Assembly (NCBI GenBank): GCA_965200505.1
Contig: OZ241343.1
Span: forward strand, 3,472,001-3,536,000
DNA length: 64,000 nucleotides
DNA from: VXNE01 sp965200505
GTDB lineage: Bacteria; Pseudomonadota; Gammaproteobacteria; Pseudomonadales; Azotimanducaceae
Direction of reading: 5' to 3'
The notes under the pieces: model-generated
Databases searched by the model: none
What the model saw: the letters and a program-made list of their open reading frames with translations, nothing else
What the model was told of the DNA's origin: nothing
In this document: piece after piece, positions 8,638 to 16,082 of the stretch
Position numbering within the stretch: position 1 is the first letter of the stretch
Layout of the letters: each line of letters opens with the position of its first letter
Made by a program: the position numbers and the translations under genes

Positions 8638-8831
8638 GGTGGTCTTGTCCTGTGCCCGACCCTTGAGCGGCCCCTACGCTGGGCGAACGGTCAGGAAACC
8701 GCCACCGACGCTGGCAGCCATGGGCGATGCACCGTGTGCCACGGGTAAGGATGCGCATGGGCAACTTCGGCGCACAGCAACAACCTGTCGGGGCAAGCCC
8801 CGATCTTGGCTATCGGCGCAACCGAAGCCCG
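8638..8831 (-). other. Intercistronic gap with hairpin after the RiPP precursor gene
   Basis: 194 bases between the precursor gene and the first enzyme gene. A compact inverted repeat at 8788-8803 (TCGGGGC, 2-base loop, GCCCCGA) could attenuate transcription so that precursor mRNA exceeds enzyme mRNA, as is common in peptide operons. It lacks a clear T-run, so it is not a confident terminator. Confidence 0.35.
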
Positions 8832-9137
8832 TCAGGTTCGGGCTGGGTGCGAGTGGTCAACTTCCCGGTCGCTGTAGATGCCCTCCTTCCAAACATGACC
8901 GCCGGCGGCCAGCTCCAAGTCCTCGGCGTCCAGCTGCGCGGAGGGCGGCAGGACGAGGTGCGCGGTGGTCGCGGTGTCTTGGTGAACCTTGACGGACATG
9001 GTGTCCGGCACGGTGATGCCGAGCGTCGTTTCGATGGCGCCGTTCGGATCGTCAAGCAACCGCGAGCGGAAGTTTTGGTCTTGCTTCGCCTTCTCGAGGA
9101 TCTCCGAGCGCATTTCTTCGTGGGTCTTCATGGTCAT
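8832..9137 (-). CDS. NHLP-family RiPP precursor peptide
   Basis: 101 residues. Residues 1-80 match the nitrile hydratase-like leader peptide (NHLP) pattern: RSRLLDDPNGAIETTLGI, then VPDTMSVKVHQD, then HLVLPP, ending in LDAEDLELAAGG. The double glycine at 79-80 marks the likely cleavage site, leaving a 21-residue core beginning HVWKEGIY and ending HSHPART. The core has no cysteine and is rich in charged residues (K, E, D, R) and three histidines. The start at 9137 is chosen for the GGAAGGAG ribosome site six bases upstream; earlier in-frame starts lack one. It is the first gene of the operon, with a good promoter 39 bases upstream. No dedicated protease or exporter gene is adjacent. Confidence 0.9.
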   Translation of the reverse strand: MTMKTHEEMRSEILEKAKQDQNFRSRLLDDPNGAIETTLGITVPDTMSVKVHQDTATTAHLVLPPSAQLDAEDLELAAGGHVWKEGIYSDREVDHSHPART

Positions 9138-9175
9138 GGTGGTCTCCTTCCCCGTGGCTGACCGTGGCATTCCCG

Positions 9176-9204
9176 ACACTACGCGCCCCAGCGGGGAATG
9201 TCAA
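9176..9204 (-). promoter_or_regulatory. Sigma-70 promoter of the RiPP operon
   Basis: On the minus strand a consensus -35 TTGACA (9204-9199) is followed by a 17-base spacer and TAGTGT (9181-9176), about 40 bases upstream of the precursor ATG. This is the best promoter match I found by eye in the window. Confidence 0.6.
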
Positions 9205-9343
9205 TTTTTCGGGCCGGAGCTTCGCCGCGCCTGTTAGGATGCCGGCGTTCGCGCTTGTAGCGCGTGGGCGACGGTGCCATTGGGCGCGGGGAACGTGCCT
9301 TTGGGCCGAACGTGTGCCGCCGTCGGGAAACAGGAGGGGAACC

Positions 9344-10804
9344 ATGAACGCCCGGGAAATCCGCTCGAATCTCACGCATCCGGTGATCGACTCAGACGCC
9401 CATTGGCTGGAGTTTGGGCCGATGCTCAACGAGCGCATCACGAAGATTGCCGGCCGGCAGGTGGCCGAGTGTTTCGATGGCTTGGCGAGCCTCATCGGCG
9501 CCGGCCAGCGGCTTGGCGCGGAAGGCCGCCGCCATCACCGGGTGGCGCATCCCGGCTTCTGGCAACTGCCGATGGCGCACACGCGGGACCGTGCCACCGC
9601 GATGATGCCGGGGCTGCTGCATGAGCGGTTGGACGAGCTGGGGTTGGATTTTTGCGTGATGTATCCCACCGGCGCCGCGGTGGTCACCGGCGAAGATGAC
9701 CTGCGGCGCAAGGCCATGCGCGCCTTCAACCACTTCTCCGCCGAATACTTCGCGGATTACGCGGATCGTCTCACGCCGGTGGCCATCATCGGCGCCGCCA
9801 CGCCGGAGGAGGCCATTGAGGACCTGGAATACGCCGTGCTCGAACTTGGCATGAAGGCCACCTTGTTCGCCGCGATGATTCCGCGCCCGGTGCCGTCTGC
9901 CGAGGATGGCGACGAGAACGCCGCGAAGCGCGGCTACTGGTACGACGTGCTGGGCATGGACAGCATCCACGACTATGACCCGCTGTGGCGGCGCTGCGTG
10001 GAGCTCGGCGTCGCGCCGACGTTTCATTCCGCGGGCCGAGGTTACGCGTTGCGGCGCTCGCCATCGAACTTCACCTACAACCACATCGGCCACTTCGCCT
10101 CCACCGCGGAAGCCATCTGCAAGGCGATGTTCCTGGGCGGTGTGACGCGCCGCTTCCCCACCCTGAAGATGGCGTTCCTGGAGGGTGGCGTCAGCTACGC
10201 ATGCCAGCTCTTCGCGGACCTCATCGGCCATTGGAACATCCGCAACCCGAAGGCGCTGGAAGTGGTGAATCCCGCGAATCTCGACCACGAAGGGCTCATC
10301 GCGCTCGCCCGCCAATACGGCCCGCCGGACATGGCACGGCTGATGACGAACCGCGACGCCGCCCTGTACGCGGCGATGGACGCGGAGACGTCCGTTGACA
10401 CGGGCGGCGAAGCCAGCCTCGATGACTATGCGGCTTGCCAGATCGAGCGCGTGGAGGACTTCAAGGCGCTGTTCTCGAACTTCTACTTCGGCTGCGAAGC
10501 GGACGACCGCATGAATGTCTGGGCGTTCAACGAACAGGTGAATCCCTTGGGCGCCCGCATCAACGCGCTCTTCAGTTCAGACATCGGCCACTTTGACGTG
10601 CCGGACATGGCCGCGGTGCTCGAGGAGGCATGGGAACTGGTGGAAGACGGCCTGATGACGGCGGCGGACTTCAAGGCGTTCACGTTCGAAAACCCAGCCC
10701 ACTTCTGGGCCGCCGGCAACCGCGACTTCTTCAAGGGCACCGCCGTCGAGCACGAGGTGGACGCCTTGTTGGGCACCGCGGAGCACGATTTGGCGGCGGA
10801 TTAG
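9344..10804 (+). CDS. Amidohydrolase_2-family metal-dependent hydrolase
   Basis: 486 residues, divergently transcribed from the RiPP operon. The start is set by AGGAGGGGAACC before ATG 9344. The N-terminal VIDSDAHWLEFGP corresponds to the first metal-binding strand of the amidohydrolase 2/ACMSD-like TIM barrel (D-x-H). Later histidines occur in PTFHSAG and FNYNHIGHF-like segments (FTYNHIGHF), and a C-terminal acidic strand in FSSDIGHFDVPD is the expected catalytic aspartate. The family includes decarboxylases and hydrolases of aromatic or cyclic acids; the substrate is not evident. Its large spacing from the peptide operon argues against a direct link, although the shared intergenic region leaves co-regulation possible. 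Confidence 0.88.
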   Translation: MNAREIRSNLTHPVIDSDAHWLEFGPMLNERITKIAGRQVAECFDGLASLIGAGQRLGAEGRRHHRVAHPGFWQLPMAHTRDRATAMMPGLLHERLDELGLDFCVMYPTGAAVVTGEDDLRRKAMRAFNHFSAEYFADYADRLTPVAIIGAATPEEAIEDLEYAVLELGMKATLFAAMIPRPVPSAEDGDENAAKRGYWYDVLGMDSIHDYDPLWRRCVELGVAPTFHSAGRGYALRRSPSNFTYNHIGHFASTAEAICKAMFLGGVTRRFPTLKMAFLEGGVSYACQLFADLIGHWNIRNPKALEVVNPANLDHEGLIALARQYGPPDMARLMTNRDAALYAAMDAETSVDTGGEASLDDYAACQIERVEDFKALFSNFYFGCEADDRMNVWAFNEQVNPLGARINALFSSDIGHFDVPDMAAVLEEAWELVEDGLMTAADFKAFTFENPAHFWAAGNRDFFKGTAVEHEVDALLGTAEHDLAAD

Positions 10805-10856
10805 GGTTGCGGCAGGGGTGCCCGCCATCCGCCCTCTCGAACAAGAGCGACTCGGC

Positions 10857-11072
10857 ATGACCACGTTGACAATCGAACTTGACGGGCAACTGGAGGCGGA
10901 CCTGAGCGAGGCCATTGCGCGCACCGGGGTGCCAAGACAGGACTTCGTTCGAGAAGCGTTGCGGCGGCAGCTTGCGCTCGTGCGACTCGGTGCGTTGCAG
11001 AAGGAGTTGGCGCCTTACGCCCAAGCGTGCGGTTGGTTTACGGACGACGATGTGGTCCGTGGAGTCTCGTAG
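10857..11072 (+). CDS. Ribbon-helix-helix antitoxin-like protein, toxin partner missing
   Basis: 71 residues. The N-terminus TLTIELDGQLEADLSEAIAR followed by a short helix with FVREALRRQL fits a CopG/Arc-type DNA-binding fold, and the tail LAPYAQACGWFTDDDVVRGVS fits antitoxins that bind PIN-type toxins. A toxin gene normally overlaps or follows directly, but here the next sequence is a duplicated piece of a permease gene, so the toxin seems lost by rearrangement. The start at 10857 is preferred over 10818 because the conserved beta strand begins there. Confidence 0.7.
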   Translation: MTTLTIELDGQLEADLSEAIARTGVPRQDFVREALRRQLALVRLGALQKELAPYAQACGWFTDDDVVRGVS

Positions 11073-11076
11073 ATCC

Positions 11077-11209
11077 GGCGCTCCCCTCACTGCGACCCGT
11101 TGCCGCCCCGTGAACGCAGCCATTCCACGGCGGCCATGAAGGCCAGCGCGAAGATGATGAGGATGGTCGCCACGGCCAGAATCGCGGGGCTGATCTGCTC
11201 GCGCAGCCC
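11077..11209 (+). repeat. Direct repeat, copy A (133 bp)
   Basis: Matches 12638-12770 without gaps with three differences by my count. Weaker similarity continues some 35 bases further left, into the end of the antitoxin-like gene in this copy. The two copies enclose about 1.4 kb of small genes. Confidence 0.9.
11087..11209 (-). pseudogene. 3' fragment of PotC-like permease gene
   Basis: Encodes only the last 40 residues of the permease at 12648-13478 (REQISPAILAVATILIIFAL and the WLRSRGGNGSQ end) with the same stop codon. The match breaks sharply after 11209, so this is a truncated duplicate with no start. Confidence 0.8.
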
Positions 11210-11290
11210 GATGCTGACGTGCAGGACGTGATGGAATGGGCGGAGGACGCGAGGGCGCTGTGGCGCAACACCTACGGGGCGGGGCCATGA
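11210..11290 (+). pseudogene. Possible 3' fragment of an unidentified gene
   Basis: Immediately beyond the permease fragment the plus strand reads an open frame ending VMEWAEDARALWRNTYGAGP and a TGA at 11288-11290. The residue mix looks like a genuine protein end, but no start or upstream domain exists. I do not recognise the parent gene. Confidence 0.3.
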
Positions 11291-11502
11291 AGGCGCGCCC
11301 ACTCGGCGTCGAACCGTTGCCGCTGGACGACAGATTCCGCGCCGGCGAGCCATACCGCGCCGGCGAAGCACACGCCGACGAACGCCAGTACGCCCCAACG
11401 CCCGGCGAGCGCCAGCAGTAGCCCACCCGGCATGGCGATGCAGCCCGCCGCGAACAGCCTGAAGCCCCACTTATCGCGCCAGGTGTCTTCAATGTCTGAC
11501 AT
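11272..11502 (-). CDS. Small membrane protein, unknown function
   Basis: 76 residues starting MSDIEDTWRDKWGFR, followed by two closely spaced hydrophobic stretches (LFAAGCIAMPGGLLLALAG and VLAFVGVCFAGAVWLAG) and a charged tail. ATG 11502 is chosen because AAGGAG lies six bases upstream. I do not recognise the family. It sits among rearranged fragments, with no evident operon partner. Confidence 0.6.
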   Translation of the reverse strand: MSDIEDTWRDKWGFRLFAAGCIAMPGGLLLALAGRWGVLAFVGVCFAGAVWLAGAESVVQRQRFDAEWARLHGPAP

Positions 11503-11690
11503 GGCCGTCTCCTTCACCATCAGCGCCACGCTGGGCGGCACGGTCGGCGCGGCAACGAACAAACCGTAAAGCACCTAGACCGCAGGCGCAAGGCGGCGTC
11601 GGATGCGGAGCGGCGTTGGGCGAGGTCGCCGGCTACCGCGGGGCGAAGCGGGTGCTCGAAGCCGCCACGCCTCCCCCGACCGCTCCCAGC

Positions 11691-11720
11691 CGGTTCTATC
11701 CCGCGAACGCGGGGGAACCC
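11691..11720 (-). repeat. Solitary type I-E-like CRISPR repeat, copy 1
   Basis: On the minus strand the sequence opens GGGTTCCCCCGCGTTCGCGG and closes GATAGAACCG, very like the GTTCCCCGC...GCGGGGAT repeat of type I-E arrays and unlike the I-G repeat of the array in this window. It carries a CCCGCG/CGCGGG stem. No second repeat follows at about 61 bases. Confidence 0.65.
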
Positions 11721-11725
11721 GACGC

Positions 11726-12070
11726 CTAGTAAACCGCTCCCGGAGACAGGGGGCCGGAGGTCCACGGCGTCGGCTCCACGCCGTGCAGCGCCGGCGGCAG
11801 GTCCAGCAGGTGCCAGCGGAAGGGGATGGCTAGAATCACGCAGTCGAGCACTGCTAGGAAGTCCGCGGGGTCATGGCGCGGGTCGCGCAGGTTGCGCCGG
11901 CCGAACATCTCCGGCAGGTGGCCGTCGCGCTCGGCCCGCTCCATCGCGTCCCGGATTGCCGGCACCTCCACATGGTCCCCCGTCACCTCGCCGGTCTCGT
12001 CGTCCCAGACGATGGCGCGCGGCTCGTCGCCGCGGCTGTAGTCCGGGTACTTGATCGTGTGAGTCGCCAT
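11726..12070 (-). CDS. Hypothetical protein, cytoplasmic
   Basis: 114 residues beginning MATHTIKYPDYSRGDEPRA, with IVWDDETGEVTGDH, a segment of charged residues and a Pro-rich end. ATG 12070 is chosen because AAGGTGG lies upstream; a GTG one codon earlier is also possible. There are no transmembrane segments. I do not recognise the family. It is flanked on both sides by solitary type I-E-like repeats. Confidence 0.55.
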   Translation of the reverse strand: MATHTIKYPDYSRGDEPRAIVWDDETGEVTGDHVEVPAIRDAMERAERDGHLPEMFGRRNLRDPRHDPADFLAVLDCVILAIPFRWHLLDLPPALHGVEPTPWTSGPLSPGAVY

Positions 12071-12170
12071 CACCAGCCCACCTTACACGCCATGCCCTGT
12101 TTCCGTACTCGGCGACCCATCGGGCAGCGCCCTCACAACTCCTCCAGCGTGTCCGCCGGCGTCCGCCACA

Positions 12171-12200
12171 GGGATCTATCCCCGCGAACGCGGGGAACCC
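12171..12200 (-). repeat. Solitary type I-E-like CRISPR repeat, copy 2
   Basis: On the minus strand it opens GGGTTCCCCGCGTTCGCGGG and closes GATAGATCCC. It has a perfect CCCCGCG/CGCGGGG stem around TT. It is near-identical to the copy at 11691-11720 and 450 bases from it, so the pair is not a normal repeat-spacer unit. Confidence 0.7.
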
Positions 12201-12260
12201 TCGCCGCGGGCTATCACGGCGTCCCCGACGCCACGCATGGTCCTGTTGTAGGATGTGGCG

Positions 12261-12536
12261 ATGGTGCTGCCCACCACCACGCCCAGCAGGTTTTCCGCGG
12301 ACATCGACTACGAGTTCCGCTGCCTGGCGGTTGGCTTCGCCGCCGCGTTCCTGGTGGGCTTCGCCGCACTGGCTGGCGTGGACATCTTGGGTGCCTTGTT
12401 CTTGGGCGTCATCTCGACGGTGGTGCTTGGCATCCCCTTTGCGTTGGCAGCCGCCGCGCTCGGCGTCTTGGCGCGGTTCATCTGCCGTCGTGCAGTTGGC
12501 CCAGCAGGCGGGCGGCGTCCCCGGCCCACGGGCTGA
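12261..12536 (+). CDS. Small two-helix membrane protein, unknown function
   Basis: 91 residues from ATG 12261 (a GTG two codons earlier is in frame). A short polar start (ADIDYEFRC) precedes two long hydrophobic stretches, AVGFAAAFLVGFAALAGV and LGVISTVVLGIPFALAAAAL, and a basic tail. An AGGA lies about eight bases upstream. The composition supports a real inner-membrane protein, but no family is recognised and its 3' end runs close to the duplicated segment. Confidence 0.45.
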   Translation: MVLPTTTPSRFSADIDYEFRCLAVGFAAAFLVGFAALAGVDILGALFLGVISTVVLGIPFALAAAALGVLARFICRRAVGPAGGRRPRPTG

Positions 12537-12637
12537 GCTCACGCAGCTCCATTTCCGGCATGCCCGGCAGCGGCGTCGAGTAGGGGTGGCGACGACTGCT
12601 CTTCACGGACGATGATGGTTTCGGGTGAAGTCTCGTA

Positions 12638-12770
12638 GGCGCTCCCCTCACTGCGACCCGTTGCCGCCCCGTGAACGCAGCCATTCCACGGCGGCCATGA
12701 AGGCGAGCGCGAAGACGATGAGGATGGTCGCCACGGCCAGAATCGCCGGGCTGATCTGCTCGCGCAGCCC
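12638..12770 (+). repeat. Direct repeat, copy B (133 bp)
   Basis: The intact counterpart of 11077-11209. It covers the last 41 codons (stop included) of the PotC-like permease and ten bases beyond its stop. The bases just upstream (around 12604-12634) resemble, with changes, the end of the antitoxin-like gene that precedes copy A. Confidence 0.9.
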
Positions 12771-13478
12771 CGTCCACATCTGGCGGGGGATGGTGCGTTG
12801 TTCGAGGCCGCCCATGAACAGCACCGTCACCACCTCGTCGAAAGACGCGGCGAAGGCGAACAGGGCACCGGACGCGACGCCCGGCGCGATGATGGGCAGC
12901 TGAACGCGCCGGAAGCTGGTGATGGGCCCGGCGCCCAAGCTCGCCGCGGCGCGCATCAAGTTGGGGTCGAAGCCGGCGAGGGTCGCCGTCACCGTGATCA
13001 CCACGAACGGTGTGCCGAGGGCCGCATGGGCAAGGATGAGTCCGACGTGCGTCTGCGCGAGGCCCAAGCGCGAGTAGAAGAAGAACATCCCCGCCGCGGC
13101 GATGATGATGGGCGTGACCATGGGCGAGATCAGCACACCCATGACGAGCGAACGGGCTGGCATGGCCGGATTGGCGAGGCCCAACGCGGCCAGCGATCCA
13201 AGCACCGTGGCGATGAGGGTCGCGCACACGCCGATGGCCAGGCTGTTCACCAACGCTCGCTGCCATTGCGCGTCCGTGGCCACGCTCTCGTACCAGCGCA
13301 GCGAGTAGGCATCCGGGTCCAGCCGCAACATGCCGGGCGTGAAGGTGAAGTAGGGCTCCGCGTTGAAGCTCAACGGCACGATCACGAGTATCGGCGCGAT
13401 GAGAAAGACGAACACCGCCGCACACAGGGCGCGATGCAGGACGCGGCTCACGCCTTCGCGTTGGGCAACGAAGCTCAT
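12648..13478 (-). CDS. ABC transporter inner-membrane permease, PotC/YdcV type
   Basis: 276 residues with six predicted transmembrane helices, an N-terminal FVFLIAPILVIVPLSF segment and the permease EAA-type loop (RAAASLGAGPITSFRRVQLP) that contacts the ATPase. Members import spermidine, putrescine or related solutes as part of a PotABCD-type complex. No ATPase, second permease or binding protein is adjacent: the upstream neighbour is a divergent M20 hydrolase gene. The subunit is therefore orphaned here and may be non-functional or use a distant partner. Its 3' end is duplicated at 11087-11209. Confidence 0.88.
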   Translation of the reverse strand: MSFVAQREGVSRVLHRALCAAVFVFLIAPILVIVPLSFNAEPYFTFTPGMLRLDPDAYSLRWYESVATDAQWQRALVNSLAIGVCATLIATVLGSLAALGLANPAMPARSLVMGVLISPMVTPIIIAAAGMFFFYSRLGLAQTHVGLILAHAALGTPFVVITVTATLAGFDPNLMRAAASLGAGPITSFRRVQLPIIAPGVASGALFAFAASFDEVVTVLFMGGLEQRTIPRQMWTGLREQISPAILAVATILIVFALAFMAAVEWLRSRGGNGSQ

Positions 13479-13662
13479 GCAGCCTCCCAGGCCGTCTTCA
13501 CACGCCAGCCGAGCGCACGATCCCCGTGCGTTCCGCGACAGGCTGGATTCTAGCGAAACCGTGCGGCGCTGACCGCGGTCTCCACTCGGTCTTCACGCGG
13601 TGGTTTGGGCGGGGTGTGCGACGGGAGTAGCATTGTCGTGAGGTGGAGTGCGGGACGTAGAT

Positions 13663-15195
13663 TTGATGGGTTTTAGGGTGAAACACGGATCCTGGCGCGG
13701 GCAAAGAAGGTTTACCGTCAACGGCGTCTCTGGCCTGTGGCGTTGCCGGCCGCTCGCACTGTTGGTGGCCTTGGCGCTGCCGGGTACCGCCCTCGCGGCC
13801 GACGCCAACCCCACCGAAGCCGAAGTGTCGGGTGGCGTCGCGTACGCGGTGGATCGTGTGGACGGCTACCAAGAACGCGCCATCGCCATGGCCCAAGACA
13901 TCTGGGAGTTTGCGGAGCTCGGCTATCAAGAGGAGCGGAGCTCCGGGCGCTTGGCGGATTTCCTCGCGGGGCGGGGATTCGCCGTGGAGCGCGGCGTGGC
14001 GGACATGCCCACGGCGTTCGTGGCGTCGCGGGGAACGGGCTCGCCGGTCATCGGCATCCTGGCCGAGTTCGACGCCTTGCCGGGCCTCTCCCAAGCGGCC
14101 CGCCCCGAGCGGTCGCCACGCGCCGCCGATGGCGCCGGCCATGCCTGTGGCCATCACCTGTTCGGCAGCGCGTCCGTCACCGCGGCCGCAGCCCTGGCGG
14201 ATTGGTTGGCGGCTGTTGGGCGGTCGGGCGAAGTGCGGGTTTACGGCACACCGGCGGAAGAGGGCGGTTCCGGTAAGGTGTACATGACGCGCGCCGGATT
14301 GTTCGATGACGTGGATATCGTGCTCCATTGGCACCCTTCGGACCGCAATGACGCGTCGGCTTCGAGCAGCACGGCCAACAAGTCTGCCCGGTTCAGCTTC
14401 CACGGCAAGGCCGCCCACGCGGCTTCGGCCCCGGCCCAAGGCCGGTCCGCCCTCGATGGGGTGGAAGCCATGAACTTCATGGTGAACCTCATGCGCGAGC
14501 ACGTCCCCTCGGACGCGCGCATCCACTACGTCATCACGGATGGCGGGGCGGCGCCGAACATCGTGCCGGAGACGGCGCAGGTCTATTACTACGTTCGCCA
14601 CCCCCGCGTGGATGTCGCCCAGGCCGTGTTCCAGCGCATCGTGGCGGCTGCGGAGGCCGCGGCCCTCGGCACCGGCACCACCGTGTCCCATGAAGTGATG
14701 CACGGCAACTATCCGCTTTTGCGCAATGACGCGCTGGCGCGGTTGATCGACGAGCACCTGCGAGCCTTGGGTGGCATTGCCTACACGCCGGAGGAGCGCT
14801 CGTTCGCGGATGCGATTCGGAAGACCCTTGTCGCACCACGCATGATGCCCGGCAGCGAAGCGGACGTGCAGCCGTTGGAGTTCAAGCAAGGCATGGGTTC
14901 CACGGACGTGGGCGATGTGAGCTGGCATGTTCCCACCGGCGGCTTCCGCACGGCGACTTGGCCGCCGGGCACCCCGGCGCATAGCTGGCAAGCGGTGGCC
15001 GCGGGCGGCATGAGCATTGGCCACAAGGGCATGATGCTCGCGGCGCGTACGCTCGCCGCCACGGGCGTGGCACTCGTCCTAGAACCGCGCCGCATTGAGG
15101 AAGCCCGCGCCGAGTTCGAACGCCGCCGCGGAGCGGACTTCGTGTATGCACCGCTGTTGGGCGACCGGGCCCCGCCGCTCGACTACCGGCGATGA
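13663..15195 (+). CDS. M20-family amidohydrolase/peptidase, exported (AbgB-like)
   Basis: 510 residues. A basic start followed by PLALLVALALPGTALAAD forms a signal peptide with an Ala-x-Ala-type cleavage site, so the enzyme is probably periplasmic. Metal-site motifs are GHACGHH, GTPAEEGGSGK and a histidine in LHWHPSD; HGKAAHAA is the dimerisation/active-site segment typical of M20D amidohydrolases. AbgB-type enzymes hydrolyse N-acyl amino acids or p-aminobenzoyl-glutamate; the substrate is unknown here. A GTG at 13648 is an alternative start. The stop overlaps the ATG of the next gene. Confidence 0.88.
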   Translation: MMGFRVKHGSWRGQRRFTVNGVSGLWRCRPLALLVALALPGTALAADANPTEAEVSGGVAYAVDRVDGYQERAIAMAQDIWEFAELGYQEERSSGRLADFLAGRGFAVERGVADMPTAFVASRGTGSPVIGILAEFDALPGLSQAARPERSPRAADGAGHACGHHLFGSASVTAAAALADWLAAVGRSGEVRVYGTPAEEGGSGKVYMTRAGLFDDVDIVLHWHPSDRNDASASSSTANKSARFSFHGKAAHAASAPAQGRSALDGVEAMNFMVNLMREHVPSDARIHYVITDGGAAPNIVPETAQVYYYVRHPRVDVAQAVFQRIVAAAEAAALGTGTTVSHEVMHGNYPLLRNDALARLIDEHLRALGGIAYTPEERSFADAIRKTLVAPRMMPGSEADVQPLEFKQGMGSTDVGDVSWHVPTGGFRTATWPPGTPAHSWQAVAAGGMSIGHKGMMLAARTLAATGVALVLEPRRIEEARAEFERRRGADFVYAPLLGDRAPPLDYRR

Positions 15196-16082
15196 CCGAA
15201 CGCATCCTGCTGTTGCATCCGGGGGCGATGGGCGCCTCCGTGGGCGCTGCGTTACGCGGCAATGGCCATGCGGTTTGGTGGCTGCCGACCGGACGCAGCG
15301 CCGAGACCTCGCAACGGGCACTCGCGGCGGACCTTGCGCCGGCCGATACGCTTGCTGGGGCGCTGGCTGAAGTGGATGCCGTCCTGTCGGTATGTCCACC
15401 CCATGCCGCCATGACCGTCGCGGAAACGGTGGCGGCCGAGGGCTTCGCCGGCCTGTACGTCGATGCCAACGCCGTGTCGCCCGCCACCGCTGCCCGCATC
15501 GGCGGCATCGTCGGTGCTGGGTTCGTCGATGGCGGCATCATCGGGCCGCCCGCTTGGCGGGCAGGGCAGGCCCGCCTCTACCTTTCGGGGCACCATGCGG
15601 AGCGGGTGGCGGCTTGGTTCGCCGGGTCGCCGTTGGAAGCTCGCCCGGTGCCCGGCTCCGCATCGGCGCTCAAGATGTGCTATGCCGCGTACACCAAGGG
15701 TTCGGCGGCGCTCCTGCTCGCCATCCGCGCTCTGGCGGCGCGGGAGGGCGTCAGCGCGGCGCTGCTGGAGGAATGGGGCATCTCGCAGCCGGGTTTGGGC
15801 GAGCGCAGCGAGCGTTCGGCCGCCGCGGTCGGCGCCAAGGCTTGGCGCTTCGAGGGCGAAATGCGGGAGATCGCCGCGACGTTCGCCGCCGCCGGGCTGC
15901 CGGACGGCTTCCATGCCGCGGCCGCCGAAACGTATCGACGCTTGGCGCCCTTGAAGGACGCGGCGCAGGTGGATGTCGCACAGGCGCTGGCCCTGCTCGC
16001 CGGCGACACGGACGGCGCGGCGGGCTTCCCGGAGCGCCGCACCGCGTTAGAATCCGCCCGAACGTCAGGAGGAACACCATGA
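15192..16082 (+). CDS. NAD(P)-binding 6-phosphogluconate dehydrogenase-like protein (DUF1932 type)
   Basis: 296 residues. The N-terminal Rossmann start ILLLHPGAMGASVGAALRGNG is a dinucleotide-binding loop, and the first 110 residues resemble the NAD-binding domain of beta-hydroxyacid dehydrogenases. The C-terminal helical half (SALKMCYAAYTKGSAALLLA) resembles the DUF1932 dimerisation domain. The reaction is not known. ATG overlaps the previous stop by four bases, and its own stop overlaps the next ATG, so three genes form one translational unit. Confidence 0.83.
   Translation: MTERILLLHPGAMGASVGAALRGNGHAVWWLPTGRSAETSQRALAADLAPADTLAGALAEVDAVLSVCPPHAAMTVAETVAAEGFAGLYVDANAVSPATAARIGGIVGAGFVDGGIIGPPAWRAGQARLYLSGHHAERVAAWFAGSPLEARPVPGSASALKMCYAAYTKGSAALLLAIRALAAREGVSAALLEEWGISQPGLGERSERSAAAVGAKAWRFEGEMREIAATFAAAGLPDGFHAAAAETYRRLAPLKDAAQVDVAQALALLAGDTDGAAGFPERRTALESARTSGGTP

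Noticed and set aside
8788..8803. Hairpin as a rho-independent terminator of the RiPP precursor gene
   Set aside because: No T-run on the minus strand after the stem; kept only as a possible attenuator.
13498..15024. 508-residue minus-strand open frame opposite the M20 hydrolase
   Set aside because: It is an antisense shadow; no recognisable domain, while the plus strand has a signal peptide and metal motifs.
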